From: Gillisia lutea
GTDB lineage: Bacteria > Bacteroidota > Bacteroidia > Flavobacteriales > Flavobacteriaceae
DNA length: 64,000 bases
Assembly (NCBI RefSeq): GCF_021568705.1
Contig: NZ_JAKGTH010000006.1
Coordinates: forward strand, 434,001 to 498,000
Direction of reading: 5' to 3'
Below the pieces are notes generated by a model. The model was not told where the DNA came from. It did not search any database and was given only the letters and a program-made list of their open reading frames with translations. A program made the position numbers and the translations under genes. The stretch's first letter is position 1; each line of letters begins with the position of its first letter. Below are positions 7,992 to 15,975 of this stretch, in pieces.

Positions 7992-8330
7992 TTAGTCTTC
8001 TTTTTCAACATCCTCTTGATCTATCCAATTACCTTCAGCATCTGCAAATACTGTTTTGGATTCCTGATCTATTTGTAATTCAATTTTAAAAACGATCTCT
8101 TCATCACTTTCTTTGATATAGGCTTCAGTTGCCTGTGATCCTGCATAATCTTTAGTAATAGCCTCATTAATGGTTGCGGGCAATGCCGCTACATCAATCT
8201 TTTTGAAATCATCTTGTATGGCAACAGACTCTGTTGCTTCTACTCCAACAGTAGCCTCGGTTGTTACCTGAGCGTGTGCAGTTGCAAAGAACAAGCCTAT
8301 TGCAGCAAATGTTAATCCTAGCTTTTTCAT
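7992..8330 (-). CDS. Small exported PepSY-like protein
   Basis: The start at 8330 gives a typical signal peptide (MKKLGLTFAAIGLFFATAHA); an upstream in-frame start at 8393 would bury it. The mature part of about 90 residues is strongly acidic and contains one segment like a PepSY-like repeat: LPATINEAITKDYAGSQATE followed by a beta-hairpin region with alternating residues (VFKIELQI, KTVFADAEGNW). Such proteins are common small periplasmic proteins in flavobacteria. No enzymatic residues are visible and the function is unknown. It is monocistronic, with its own terminator. Confidence 0.75.
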   Translation of the reverse strand: MKKLGLTFAAIGLFFATAHAQVTTEATVGVEATESVAIQDDFKKIDVAALPATINEAITKDYAGSQATEAYIKESDEEIVFKIELQIDQESKTVFADAEGNWIDQEDVEKED

Positions 8331-8532
8331 AATTTTGGTTTTTGTGGTTGTTAGTTTAATTAGGAAAATCGTACCAAAAAGCAAAGATCCCAAAACAGCC
8401 TTGTAAGACCTTATTAAATAAGGAACTCTAAATATTTCGAATAATTAATATTTAAAAAATAAATGTGGAAATAGGTTGATGTCTGGCAAAAAGTGTAGAA
8501 CATTTCCACAGCTTTTGTTTAAAATGGCAGAT

Positions 8533-8937
8533 CTATAAAGAAGGCTTTTGTCGTTGACTCTTTTTTTCTGCCAGAATTTTTTTCTCGCGAAGTCTTTTCA
8601 ACTTTGAGGCTTTTGAAGGTTTTGTCTTTTTACGCGGCTTGGGCTTTTTAAGAGCCTCTTTAATTATTACTTGAAATCGTTTAATAAGGTTTTCCTTATT
8701 TTGATGCTGACTACGAGATTCACTATTTTCCAGAATGAGTTCTCCTGTTTTTGTAAGCCTAGATTCTAACTTTGCTAATAGCAAAGTAACTTCCTCCTCA
8801 ACAAGTCCCTTAGAATTGGGAATATCAAAATTAAGAATGACTTTTGAAGCAGTTTTATTAACATGTTGCCCCCCCGCACCGGAACTTCGTACTGCTTTAA
8901 ACTTTAGTTCCTGTTGGATAATATCAAAATTGGGCAT
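8533..8937 (-). CDS. arfB: Alternative ribosome-rescue factor ArfB (YaeJ-type hydrolase)
   Basis: The 134-residue protein has the release-factor catalytic motif GGQ at residues 22-24 in the context VRSSGAGGQHVNK. It lacks the stop-codon recognition domains of RF1/RF2 and ends in a long lysine/arginine-rich tail (about 95-134). That combination defines ArfB, which hydrolyses peptidyl-tRNA on stalled ribosomes by inserting its basic tail into the empty mRNA channel. It starts 2 bases after the upstream DUF4301 gene stops, so it is the last gene of that operon. Confidence 0.93.
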   Translation of the reverse strand: MPNFDIIQQELKFKAVRSSGAGGQHVNKTASKVILNFDIPNSKGLVEEEVTLLLAKLESRLTKTGELILENSESRSQHQNKENLIKRFQVIIKEALKKPKPRKKTKPSKASKLKRLREKKILAEKKSQRQKPSL

Positions 8938-8939
8938 AT

Positions 8940-10493
8940 CTAATTTACTTGGTGCGTATCCTTTAAAAGGTCGGCAACAGTTTTAACCGGATTAAAGGTA
9001 CATACCGGAACCTCTACAAATATGGTATTCCATTTTGCCATAGCTCCATTCCACAATCCGGGTCTTTCCAGTGCCTTTAATTCTTTCCCCTCTTTTGTCT
9101 TAGATGCGATAAAGCTTGTCGCAGGATCAACATATTTATGAAGATCAAATGATTTTCCTTTATAATTTTTAAGTCCGCATACCAAGTCTACCGGATTGAA
9201 ATGCGTGGCGTTCTGCGCTATATCTTGCTGACGAGAATCTTTTTGATCTATTTGTGCACCTTCAATTATTTGCAAGGATTTTATTCCATTTTCCATCTTC
9301 ACCAAAAATGGTCCACCTCCCGGCTCACCTTCGTTTTTAACCATTCCACACACCCGAAGCGGTCTGTTCAAACGATCTTTTAGATGCTCAATTCTTTCGG
9401 TTTTCGAAAGCTTTTCAAAACCGGCTTCCATTTCTACAAAAAGTTCATCCCCTAGAAATGACAAAACCCTGTTTATTTCTTCCTCTGAAACTTCGTTATT
9501 ATCCAAAAGTTCTAAGAATGAAAAGCATTGTTCTTCCATTTTTAAGAGAAGCCCTGCGAGCATCTTCTTATACCCCGCAACTTCTTCGGAATGAGAAGAA
9601 GTTACAACATTGTCTATATTCTTTATAAAAACCAGATTGGTATCCAATTGATTTAAATTTTCTATCAACGCTCCGTGCCCTCCAGGTCTAAAAAATAAAT
9701 TCCCATCAGCTGTTCTAAATGGAGTGTTATCTTCAGCTGCAGCAATGGTATCAGTTTTGGGATCCTGGTAGGAATAGGTAATTTTAAATTTGGTATTAGT
9801 TGCATTTTCAACTCTTGACTGAATTCTTTCAAATTCAGTTTCAAATTTTTCCTTATGCCCTTCAGAAACTGTAAAATGTAATTTTGCTACGCCAACTACC
9901 TCTGCATATTGAGCAGCTTCATACAAATGCTCTTCAAAAGCCGTAGCGGTAAAACCCTGATATTTATGAAATGGCACTAAGCCTTTAGGATAATTACTAA
10001 GATCCAATCCAGGAGAAAATAATATACTTTTTACCAAAAGGTATTTTTGAATATCATCGGTAGCCGTATCGAATTCGGAGTAATTTTCACTGGCATATTT
10101 TAAAGCCTGCTTGTAGAAAGGTAATTTTTCAATGTGGGAAAAGAACTTCTCTAAAGACGTATTTTCAGGTTTATTTAGATAAACAGGAAGGCTTTCCTTT
10201 TTAGGATCAAACTCCTCCATAAAGGCATGCAAAGCTTTAAACATTCTGGTTGCAGCACCCGATGCTGGTACGAATTTTAAAATGTTAAGCTTGTTTTTAT
10301 TTGCATCATAGAAACTTGCGAGCTTAGTAATTTGATCATCAGAAAAAGCTTTAATGCCATTCCCTACGGTAGCTGCAGCCTGAATATCTACTGCAACATT
10401 CCCTCTTTTGAAAATATTCAACTGGTCCTGAACATTTTCAACACTTATTCCTTTCTCCCCGATCAATGTGAGATCTGCTTTACTAAACTTCAA
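8940..10493 (-). CDS. DUF4301 protein, possible sugar nucleotidyltransferase
   Basis: This 517-residue protein is recognisable as the DUF4301 family of Bacteroidetes, which has no assigned function that I know of. Several motifs occur in the order seen in UTP-sugar pyrophosphorylases (UGPase/UAP type): a glycine/alanine-rich loop with Arg, FVPASGAATRM (74-84), then FRPGGHGALIENL (268-280), then a metal-site-like FIKNIDNV (289-296), then RVCGMVKNEGEPGGGP. I infer a GT-A nucleotidyltransferase fold, but this is not established. Its start codon overlaps the stop of the upstream NadR-like kinase gene by 4 bases, so the two are translationally linked. Confidence 0.85.
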   Translation of the reverse strand: MKFSKADLTLIGEKGISVENVQDQLNIFKRGNVAVDIQAAATVGNGIKAFSDDQITKLASFYDANKNKLNILKFVPASGAATRMFKALHAFMEEFDPKKESLPVYLNKPENTSLEKFFSHIEKLPFYKQALKYASENYSEFDTATDDIQKYLLVKSILFSPGLDLSNYPKGLVPFHKYQGFTATAFEEHLYEAAQYAEVVGVAKLHFTVSEGHKEKFETEFERIQSRVENATNTKFKITYSYQDPKTDTIAAAEDNTPFRTADGNLFFRPGGHGALIENLNQLDTNLVFIKNIDNVVTSSHSEEVAGYKKMLAGLLLKMEEQCFSFLELLDNNEVSEEEINRVLSFLGDELFVEMEAGFEKLSKTERIEHLKDRLNRPLRVCGMVKNEGEPGGGPFLVKMENGIKSLQIIEGAQIDQKDSRQQDIAQNATHFNPVDLVCGLKNYKGKSFDLHKYVDPATSFIASKTKEGKELKALERPGLWNGAMAKWNTIFVEVPVCTFNPVKTVADLLKDTHQVN

Positions 10494-11059
10494 ATTCTAT
10501 GTTTTAATAATTCATTAATTACTGAAACTGCAGTTTCAAATCGTCTATCTTCGTCTCCTTCTAAAACTATGTAAGGGCGAAGGTTTTGCTGTAGGGAGCT
10601 TTCAAACTTTTTAAACATTCCTTCCCGATCTTCCGGTTTATCGCGAAGATCATCAGGAGTCCATGGGACATCAATATTAGTTAAAAAGTAAATGTCGTAC
10701 CAATTGTTTAACGCATATTTATGAAGTTCAGGATGGCAATATCCTTCATAATAAGCTTCAGAATACACTTTTAATTCTAAAAGATCGGTATCACAAAATA
10801 AGACTTTATTTGCAATTTTGGAAAGCCTATTCTCTTCATGCATTTGTCCTTCGGCAATAGGAAGAATATCTGAAGGCTCACAAATCTCTTTATTAACATC
10901 CCATTTATGCTGAAGATATTCTCTCATGTATTCTTTTACCCAATAGGTGTTATAATACTTAGCAAGCCTAGCCGCCAGAGTGGATTTCCCGGTAGATTCC
11001 GGGCCAAATAATACCGCCTTTATGCAGGCTGAAGGTTGTTGTTTAAGCTTTTCTTCCAT
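10490..11059 (-). CDS. NadR-like P-loop kinase (nicotinamide riboside or thiamine kinase)
   Basis: The 189-residue protein has a P-loop GPESTGKST near residue 19 and a DTDLLELKVY segment, both characteristic of the C-terminal ribosylnicotinamide-kinase domain of NadR. The DLRDKPEDREGMF lid region is also present. It lacks NadR's adenylyltransferase and DNA-binding domains. Such kinases trap the substrate imported by PnuC by phosphorylation; the preceding gene is a PnuC-type transporter, overlapping by 40 bases. Because a thiamine-binding protein begins the operon, thiamine or hydroxyethylthiazole kinase activity is a real alternative to nicotinamide riboside kinase. Confidence 0.85.
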   Translation of the reverse strand: MEEKLKQQPSACIKAVLFGPESTGKSTLAARLAKYYNTYWVKEYMREYLQHKWDVNKEICEPSDILPIAEGQMHEENRLSKIANKVLFCDTDLLELKVYSEAYYEGYCHPELHKYALNNWYDIYFLTNIDVPWTPDDLRDKPEDREGMFKKFESSLQQNLRPYIVLEGDEDRRFETAVSVINELLKHRI

Positions 11060-11652
11060 GCCATATAGCCATAAACGGCAATTACTGTAAATAATAAATA
11101 CTGAAAACTGGTAAGTGTTAAACCTTTATAGAAATACAAAGGCACAGAGATAATATCTCCTATTATCCAATAAATCCAATTCTCTATTTTCTTTCGGGCC
11201 ATAAGCCACATTCCCACAAAGAATACTGCCGTAGTAAGGGTATCGACATAGGCGGTCCAATCAGTCCATTTATCAAAGAATTCATATACCGCGAACACAA
11301 ATAAAACAGTACCAATAAAAATGACCCCGGAAATAATATGTTCTTTTCTACTCATTCTAGTTACCGGTGTAAAATGTGTAGCATCAACTTTTCGGGTCCA
11401 TACGTACCAGCCATAAATACTCATAGAAAAGTAATACGCATTTATCATCATATCCCCGAGTAAGCCCCATTGCCATAATAGATAAACAAAAATTAAGGTG
11501 CTTACAATCCCGGTGGGATAAACAAGGATATTTTCCTGTTTTGAATACCATACCGATAAGAAACCGAAAATAACCGCGATTACTTCAAGAAAAATGAACA
11601 GGGTGGGATATTCGTAATACTGGCCAAAGAAAAAATCAAAAATCGGCTGCAT
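11020..11652 (-). CDS. PnuC/PnuT-family vitamin transporter
   Basis: This 210-residue protein has about seven hydrophobic helices and PnuC-family motifs (NILVYPTGIVST at 41-52; ENWIYWIIGDIISVPLYFYK at 157-176). PnuC facilitates uptake of nicotinamide riboside, and the PnuT branch takes up thiamine. In PnuC the helix motif is, as I recall, WxxWxxxN; here it is W159, W162 and Asp166, so the residue that contacts nicotinamide riboside is changed to an acid. Together with the overlapping upstream thiamine-binding protein gene (17-base overlap), that favours thiamine as substrate. The downstream kinase would trap the product. Confidence 0.85.
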   Translation of the reverse strand: MQPIFDFFFGQYYEYPTLFIFLEVIAVIFGFLSVWYSKQENILVYPTGIVSTLIFVYLLWQWGLLGDMMINAYYFSMSIYGWYVWTRKVDATHFTPVTRMSRKEHIISGVIFIGTVLFVFAVYEFFDKWTDWTAYVDTLTTAVFFVGMWLMARKKIENWIYWIIGDIISVPLYFYKGLTLTSFQYLLFTVIAVYGYMAWKKSLNNNLQPA

Positions 11653-11896
11653 AGTCGCTTCGGTCAGATTTTACAATTTTAATATACATTAATCCGCGGT
11701 CTACCGCCTCCAGAGCTGTTTTCATTTCAGCATTCAGGATTCCCATTACCTTGTCGTACTCTCCATATACCTGAGTACTAAGCGGGGTTTCTTTAATGGT
11801 GAGCCCCGAAGCTCTGAGACTCTTAATGAAGTTAATGATTGCAGGTTCGTAATTATCCTGAAGCGGAGTTAGTGTAAGTTCTACTGAAATATCCAT
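11636..11896 (-). CDS. Thiamine-binding protein of the MTH1187/YkoF-like family (DUF77)
   Basis: The 86-residue protein is a single ferredoxin-like domain: VELTLTPLQDNY, IINFIKSLRASGL and the conserved ETPLSTQVYGEYDKVMGIL, which matches the DUF77 family whose structures bind thiamine. It probably forms tetramers in the cytoplasm and buffers or delivers the vitamin. It overlaps the start of the PnuC-type gene by 17 bases. A 71-base gap separates it from the upstream prenylglyceryl-phosphate synthase gene, and no riboswitch is visible in that gap. Confidence 0.85.
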   Translation of the reverse strand: MDISVELTLTPLQDNYEPAIINFIKSLRASGLTIKETPLSTQVYGEYDKVMGILNAEMKTALEAVDRGLMYIKIVKSDRSDYAADF

Positions 11897-11967
11897 TTGC
11901 TGATATCATTTTTAATGGTAAGCATCAAAATTAATGATAATATGGCAGTAGTCTTATTAATTATGAT

Positions 11968-12702
11968 TTAAATGTACTGAGCTTTTAACCTGCCAGATTG
12001 TAAGAATTCCCCAGTTTCAAATGCAGTCCCTACCACAACCATATCTGCTCCGGCAATAAAAGCTGCTTCTAAATGAGAAACATTTTTTATCCCTCCACCA
12101 ACTATGAGGGGAATATTTACAGCTTGTTTTACCTTTGAGATTATTTCTTCAGAAACAGCATAATTCGCTCCACTTCCTGCTTCAAGGTAGATTAATTGCT
12201 TTCCGGAAAACTGGCCGGCCAGAGCTGTATCTACAATTGTTTCCACGTCTATTTGAGATATAGGCAGCGTACCGCTAATTCTTTGTACAGCACATTCCTT
12301 ACCTCCATCTATTAAAATATAACCTGTAGGTATAATTTCTAAAGTGGAATCTTTTAATTGTTTAACCGATCTCACCTGCTGTCCTATCAAATATTCAGGG
12401 TTTCTGCCTGAGAGCAGACTTAAAAAAAGCAACGCGTCTGCGGCTTCTGCTATTTGAGATTCATCTCCCGGAAATAAAATCACGGGAAGAGAAGTTTCTT
12501 TTTTAACAGCCTGTACGGTTCTTTGAGTTTTATTGATTTCTACGCTGCTTCCCCCTATGAAGATATGAGTGGTTATTGCCGGCAAAGATTGTATAAAAAT
12601 GTTTGTTTTAGATTCATCGAACTTATCGGGGTCTATAAGAACTGCCAATAATTTCTTTCCTGAACCTATTTTTGAAATAATATCCTTAAATATAGATGTC
12701 AT
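11968..12702 (-). CDS. Geranylgeranylglyceryl/heptaprenylglyceryl phosphate synthase family
   Basis: The 244-residue TIM barrel carries the family's phosphate- and glycerol-phosphate-binding segments: LAVLIDPDKF near the N-terminus, HIFIGGSSV, FPGDESQI, YLEAGSGA, and the C-terminal IVGGGIKN and ADMVVVGTAFE. Enzymes of this family join sn-glycerol-1-phosphate to a polyprenyl diphosphate, the first step of archaeal-type ether lipids; a flavobacterial branch is known. Its role in bacteria remains unclear. It lies 10 bases downstream of a phosphopantetheinyl transferase gene on the same strand. Confidence 0.9.
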   Translation of the reverse strand: MTSIFKDIISKIGSGKKLLAVLIDPDKFDESKTNIFIQSLPAITTHIFIGGSSVEINKTQRTVQAVKKETSLPVILFPGDESQIAEAADALLFLSLLSGRNPEYLIGQQVRSVKQLKDSTLEIIPTGYILIDGGKECAVQRISGTLPISQIDVETIVDTALAGQFSGKQLIYLEAGSGANYAVSEEIISKVKQAVNIPLIVGGGIKNVSHLEAAFIAGADMVVVGTAFETGEFLQSGRLKAQYI

Positions 12703-12712
12703 TTATTATAAC

Positions 12713-13357
12713 TTATGCAGTTAGCCCTGCAGCTCTTTGAGCAAACACACAGGTAAAGCCCTCAAATTCCAAAAATTCAAGATCAAAATTAGAGATCCTG
12801 CTTTTATAAGTTACTTTTCCGGTGGTGACGGCATCTTCAAAATCGAAGTCATTAATATAGATATGCTGTAAAAAGCCTAAGCCCGGTTCTGCCTGAAGTT
12901 TATAAATTGATTCCTTTGCTCCCCAAACAATAGTTAACTTCCTAATTAAAGCTTCTTCATTTGCTAAGGTGTGGTATTCTTTTAAAGGAGTAAACTTTTC
13001 AGCTATTTTCATGATCTTATCCCGCTGCTTCTCTACATCGATTCCAACTTCTTCATCACTTATTATAATTGCAGTAAACTGGAAAGAGTGTGTTATAGAG
13101 ATAAACTTATCATCCTTTAAGTGTGGCTTTCCAAATTCATCGTAATATAAATCATGATCGGTGTAGCCTTCATTTGCTAATAAATGCCTGATGCTCATAA
13201 AACCACGCTTATGAATTTCCGATTTCATACCATCTACTCGAGCCCTACAGTTCTCGGTTAAAACAACACCTTCGCTAAGCCACTGGTAAGACTCTTCAAT
13301 CTTCCAAATGAGCACTTTAGTATGAGGATTCACTGTTATTGTTTTGTAAACGGGCAT
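12713..13357 (-). CDS. 4'-phosphopantetheinyl transferase (Sfp/AcpS superfamily)
   Basis: The 214-residue protein has the two signature motifs of the superfamily: VGIDVEK (about 113-119) and WGAKESIYK (about 144-152), which bind Mg2+ and CoA and transfer the phosphopantetheine arm to carrier proteins. An ISITHSF segment precedes the first motif, as usual. Its size matches the Sfp-like, rather than the 120-residue AcpS, class. In many Bacteroidetes this type serves fatty-acid ACP. It is the first gene of the minus-strand cluster and is divergent from ahcY, with 64 bases between start codons. Confidence 0.9.
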   Translation of the reverse strand: MPVYKTITVNPHTKVLIWKIEESYQWLSEGVVLTENCRARVDGMKSEIHKRGFMSIRHLLANEGYTDHDLYYDEFGKPHLKDDKFISITHSFQFTAIIISDEEVGIDVEKQRDKIMKIAEKFTPLKEYHTLANEEALIRKLTIVWGAKESIYKLQAEPGLGFLQHIYINDFDFEDAVTTGKVTYKSRISNFDLEFLEFEGFTCVFAQRAAGLTA

Positions 13358-13421
13358 AACTTTTTATTATATATTACTTACTTTTGCAACTGAAAAATTG
13401 CTATAAATCAAATATAATAAT

Positions 13422-14738
13422 ATGTCTACTAAAACAGCGCCTTATACAGCCTATAAAGTAAAAGATATTTCCCTTGCCGACTGGGGAAGAAAAGAAATTG
13501 AACTTGCCGAGGCAGAAATGCCAGGTCTAATGTCTCTTCGAGAAGAATTTAAAGATGAGCAACCTTTAAAAGGAGCTCGTATTGCCGGATGTTTACACAT
13601 GACAATTCAAACGGCAGTGCTTATTGAAACTCTAGTTGCTTTAGGAGCAGAAGTTACGTGGAGCTCATGTAATATTTTCTCTACGCAAGATCAGGCTGCC
13701 GCTGCAATTGCAGCGGCAGGAATTCCTGTTTATGCCTGGAAAGGAATGACTGAAGAAGAGTTTAACTGGTGTATCGAGCAAACATTATTCTTTGGGGAAG
13801 ACAGAAAGCCGTTAAACATGATTCTTGACGACGGTGGAGATCTCACTAATATGGTATTAGATCAATATCCTGAATTAGCTAAAGCCATTAAAGGCATTTC
13901 TGAGGAAACTACTACCGGAGTTCACAGACTTTATGAGCGCATGAAAAAAGGAACACTTCCTATGCCAGCTATTAACATCAACGATTCTGTTACAAAATCT
14001 AAATTCGACAATAAATACGGGTGTAGAGAAAGTGCTGTAGATGCTATTCGTCGTGCTACCGATATCATGCTAGCAGGAAAAAGAGTGGTTGTATGTGGTT
14101 ACGGAGATGTTGGAAAAGGAACCGCTGCTTCTTTTAAAGGTGCAGGATCTATAGTTACTGTTACTGAAATCGACCCAATTTGTGCATTACAGGCAGCAAT
14201 GGACGGATTTGAAGTTAAAAAACTAGAAACTGTACTTCCTAAAGCAGATATCGTTATTACTACTACAGGAAATAAAGATATTGTAAGAGGAGAGCATTTT
14301 GAAGCGATGAAAGACAAAACCATCGTTTGTAATATTGGGCACTTTGATAACGAAATAGACGTTGCCTGGTTAAATAAGAACCACGGAAACACAAAGGACA
14401 CTATAAAGCCTCAAGTAGACAAGTATACCATCAATGGTAATGACATTATTTTACTTGCTGAAGGAAGGTTAGTAAACCTTGGATGTGCTACAGGTCATCC
14501 AAGTTTTGTAATGAGCAACTCATTTACCAATCAAACTTTAGCACAAATAGAGCTATGGAAAAATTCTGGTGATTACAAGAACGAAGTATATATGCTTCCT
14601 AAGCATTTAGATGAAAAGGTTGCGAAACTTCACCTTGAAAAAATAGGTGTAGAATTAACTGAACTTTCTACGGATCAGGCTGATTATATTGGCGTAACAG
14701 TAGAAGGACCTTTCAAACCTGAGTATTACAGATACTAG
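13422..14738 (+). CDS. ahcY: Adenosylhomocysteinase
   Basis: The 438-residue enzyme hydrolyses S-adenosylhomocysteine to adenosine and homocysteine, keeping SAM-dependent methylation running. The NAD-binding loop [16 protein letters not shown] (about 225-240), the conserved catalytic stretch [16 protein letters not shown] and the C-terminal PFKPEYYRY are all present, and the length is standard for the bacterial form. A TACTTTTG box at 13379-13386 could be its -7 element, without a visible -33 partner. It ends in a strong bidirectional terminator. Confidence 0.98.
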   Translation: MSTKTAPYTAYKVKDISLADWGRKEIELAEAEMPGLMSLREEFKDEQPLKGARIAGCLHMTIQTAVLIETLVALGAEVTWSSCNIFSTQDQAAAAIAAAGIPVYAWKGMTEEEFNWCIEQTLFFGEDRKPLNMILDDGGDLTNMVLDQYPELAKAIKGISEETTTGVHRLYERMKKGTLPMPAININDSVTKSKFDNKYGCRESAVDAIRRATDIMLAGKRVVVCGYGDVGKGTAASFKGAGSIVTVTEIDPICALQAAMDGFEVKKLETVLPKADIVITTTGNKDIVRGEHFEAMKDKTIVCNIGHFDNEIDVAWLNKNHGNTKDTIKPQVDKYTINGNDIILLAEGRLVNLGCATGHPSFVMSNSFTNQTLAQIELWKNSGDYKNEVYMLPKHLDEKVAKLHLEKIGVELTELSTDQADYIGVTVEGPFKPEYYRY

Positions 14739-14754
14739 TCATATTTATATTTTA

Positions 14755-14790
14755 AAAAAGCCTCCTATTCTAAACAATAGGAGGCTTTTT
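14755..14790. terminator. Bidirectional intrinsic terminator after ahcY
   Basis: AAAAAGCCTCCTATT and AATAGGAGGCTTTTT form a perfect 15-base stem with a 6-base loop between the convergent ahcY and DUF2007 genes. T-runs flank it on both strands. Confidence 0.92.
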
Positions 14791-14806
14791 AATTTTATGG
14801 CTTGTA

Positions 14807-15025
14807 TTAGTTGAAATCTGCTTTCTCCAAAATACGCTTAGCCCGGAGAAAATCTGCCTTTAAAACCTGAACTCTCATACCATTAATTCCTAAACCTGCC
14901 AGACCCGCAGCGCTACTTATAGATTCATCAAAGATCTTGTATTGAATGTTTTCCATATCAAATAAATTCCTGATAATAGCTATCTCGAAAGCATTAGGAG
15001 AGTTTAAAATGGTAATGAAATCCAT
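14807..15025 (-). CDS. DUF2007 family small protein
   Basis: The 72-residue protein matches the DUF2007 pattern: an N-terminal strand with short helix (SPNAFEIAIIRNLFDMENI), the middle AAGLAGLGINGMRVQV and a C-terminal FLRAKRILEKADF. These ferredoxin-like domains are described as putative signal-transducing proteins by similarity to PII; no biochemical role is known to me. It stands alone between two terminators. A second DUF2007 protein, fused to a zinc ribbon, lies in the biotin locus at 36260-36676. Confidence 0.85.
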   Translation of the reverse strand: MDFITILNSPNAFEIAIIRNLFDMENIQYKIFDESISSAAGLAGLGINGMRVQVLKADFLRAKRILEKADFN

Positions 15026-15053
15026 ATCTATTCTAATTTAATAGAATTAAAAA

Positions 15054-15091
15054 TAAACAAAAAAACCCTTTCTGTTTCCAGAAAGGGTTTT
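15054..15091 (-). terminator. Intrinsic terminator of rplU-rpmA
   Basis: AAAACCCTTTCTG and CAGAAAGGGTTTT form a perfect 13-base stem with a 4-base loop, followed on the minus strand by T-rich sequence. It is 22 bases beyond the rpmA stop codon. Confidence 0.92.
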
Positions 15092-15112
15092 ATATTCTAT
15101 CTAAAAGATAAA

Positions 15113-15373
15113 CTATGCTTCAAACGGTTCGATAGAAACGAAAGATTTATTGTTCTTCTTTTTAGTAAATTTTACAATACCATCAACTTTGGCGTGTAAA
15201 GTGTGATCTTTTCCTCCATACACATTCTCACCTGGATTGTGTGTATAACCTCTTTGTCTAACGATGATATTTCCAGCAATAGCAGCTTGTCCACCAAAAA
15301 TCTTAACACCTAAGCGTTTTGATTCTGATTCTCTACCGTTCTTGGAACTACCAACTCCTTTTTTGTGAGCCAT
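15113..15373 (-). CDS. rpmA: 50S ribosomal protein bL27
   Basis: The 86-residue protein begins [22 protein letters not shown] and contains [16 protein letters not shown], the hallmark bL27 sequence. The N-terminus starts directly with the conserved AHKKG after Met, so no cleavable Firmicutes-type leader is present. bL27 reaches into the peptidyl-transferase centre. It follows rplU after 28 bases, the universal L21-L27 order. Confidence 0.98.
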   Translation of the reverse strand: MAHKKGVGSSKNGRESESKRLGVKIFGGQAAIAGNIIVRQRGYTHNPGENVYGGKDHTLHAKVDGIVKFTKKKNNKSFVSIEPFEA

Positions 15374-15401
15374 TTTATTTCCTTTTTAGTCTATTAAAAA
15401 A

Positions 15402-15872
15402 TTAACTTAAAGCAGCAATTAATTCAGCTTTCTTCATTGAAGAATAACCTTCTACTCCTTTATCTTTAGCCATTTCTCTAAGTTCAGCAACAGTGTTAGA
15501 ACTTAAATCAGAAGAAGCAGTAGTTTCCTCTTTTTTGGCTGAAGAAGATTTTTTTCCTCCTTTTACTGTAATCCCGGTAATTGAAATTTCAGTTAAAGAC
15601 TGACGGTGACCATTTTTCACACGGTAACCTTTTCTTCTTTTCTTTTTGAAAACAATAACCTTGTCTCCTTTAAGGTGCTTAGTGATTTTTGCATCAACTA
15701 ATGCTCCTTCTATAGCTGGGGCGCCTAAAGTAATAGAATCTCCGTCACCAGTTAGCAAAACCTTGTCAAAAGAAACGTTGTCTCCTTCTTCACCGGCTAA
15801 ACGGTTTACAAATACTCTTTGGTCTTTTGCAACTTTAAATTGCTGCCCTGCTATCTCTACAATTGCGTACAT
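15402..15872 (-). CDS. rplU: 50S ribosomal protein bL21 with C-terminal extension
   Basis: Residues 1-102 are a normal bL21 (MYAIVEIAGQQFKV; VIVFKKKRRKGYRVKNGHRQ). The protein then continues for about 54 residues: a Ser/Lys/Glu linker and a small helical domain (about 127-156, VAELREMAKDKGVEGYSSMK) resembling a SAP or Rho-N-type LEM-like fold. Typical bL21 is about 103 residues. Extensions of this kind occur in Bacteroidetes, and the extra domain might bind nucleic acid at the ribosome surface, but that is inference. Confidence 0.96.
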   Translation of the reverse strand: MYAIVEIAGQQFKVAKDQRVFVNRLAGEEGDNVSFDKVLLTGDGDSITLGAPAIEGALVDAKITKHLKGDKVIVFKKKRRKGYRVKNGHRQSLTEISITGITVKGGKKSSSAKKEETTASSDLSSNTVAELREMAKDKGVEGYSSMKKAELIAALS

Positions 15873-15931
15873 AGCGTATTTATTAATTAATTATTTTATA
15901 GATTCACCTGAAATTTTAATTCAAGCGGGTG

Positions 15932-15961
15932 CAAATATACTCCTAATTAATTAATTCACAA
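15932..15961 (-). promoter_or_regulatory. Promoter of the rplU-rpmA operon
   Basis: On the minus strand TTG (15961-15959), a 19-base spacer and TATATTTG (15939-15932) match the Bacteroidetes promoter pattern exactly. The start codon of rplU is 60 bases downstream. Confidence 0.7.
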
Positions 15962-15975
15962 AGTCTTTGTTCATT

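Noticed and set aside
15880-15956. TTAATTAATTA stretches around the rplU promoter as tandem repeats
   Set aside because: They are short, irregular AT-rich sequence of the kind common in these intergenic regions.
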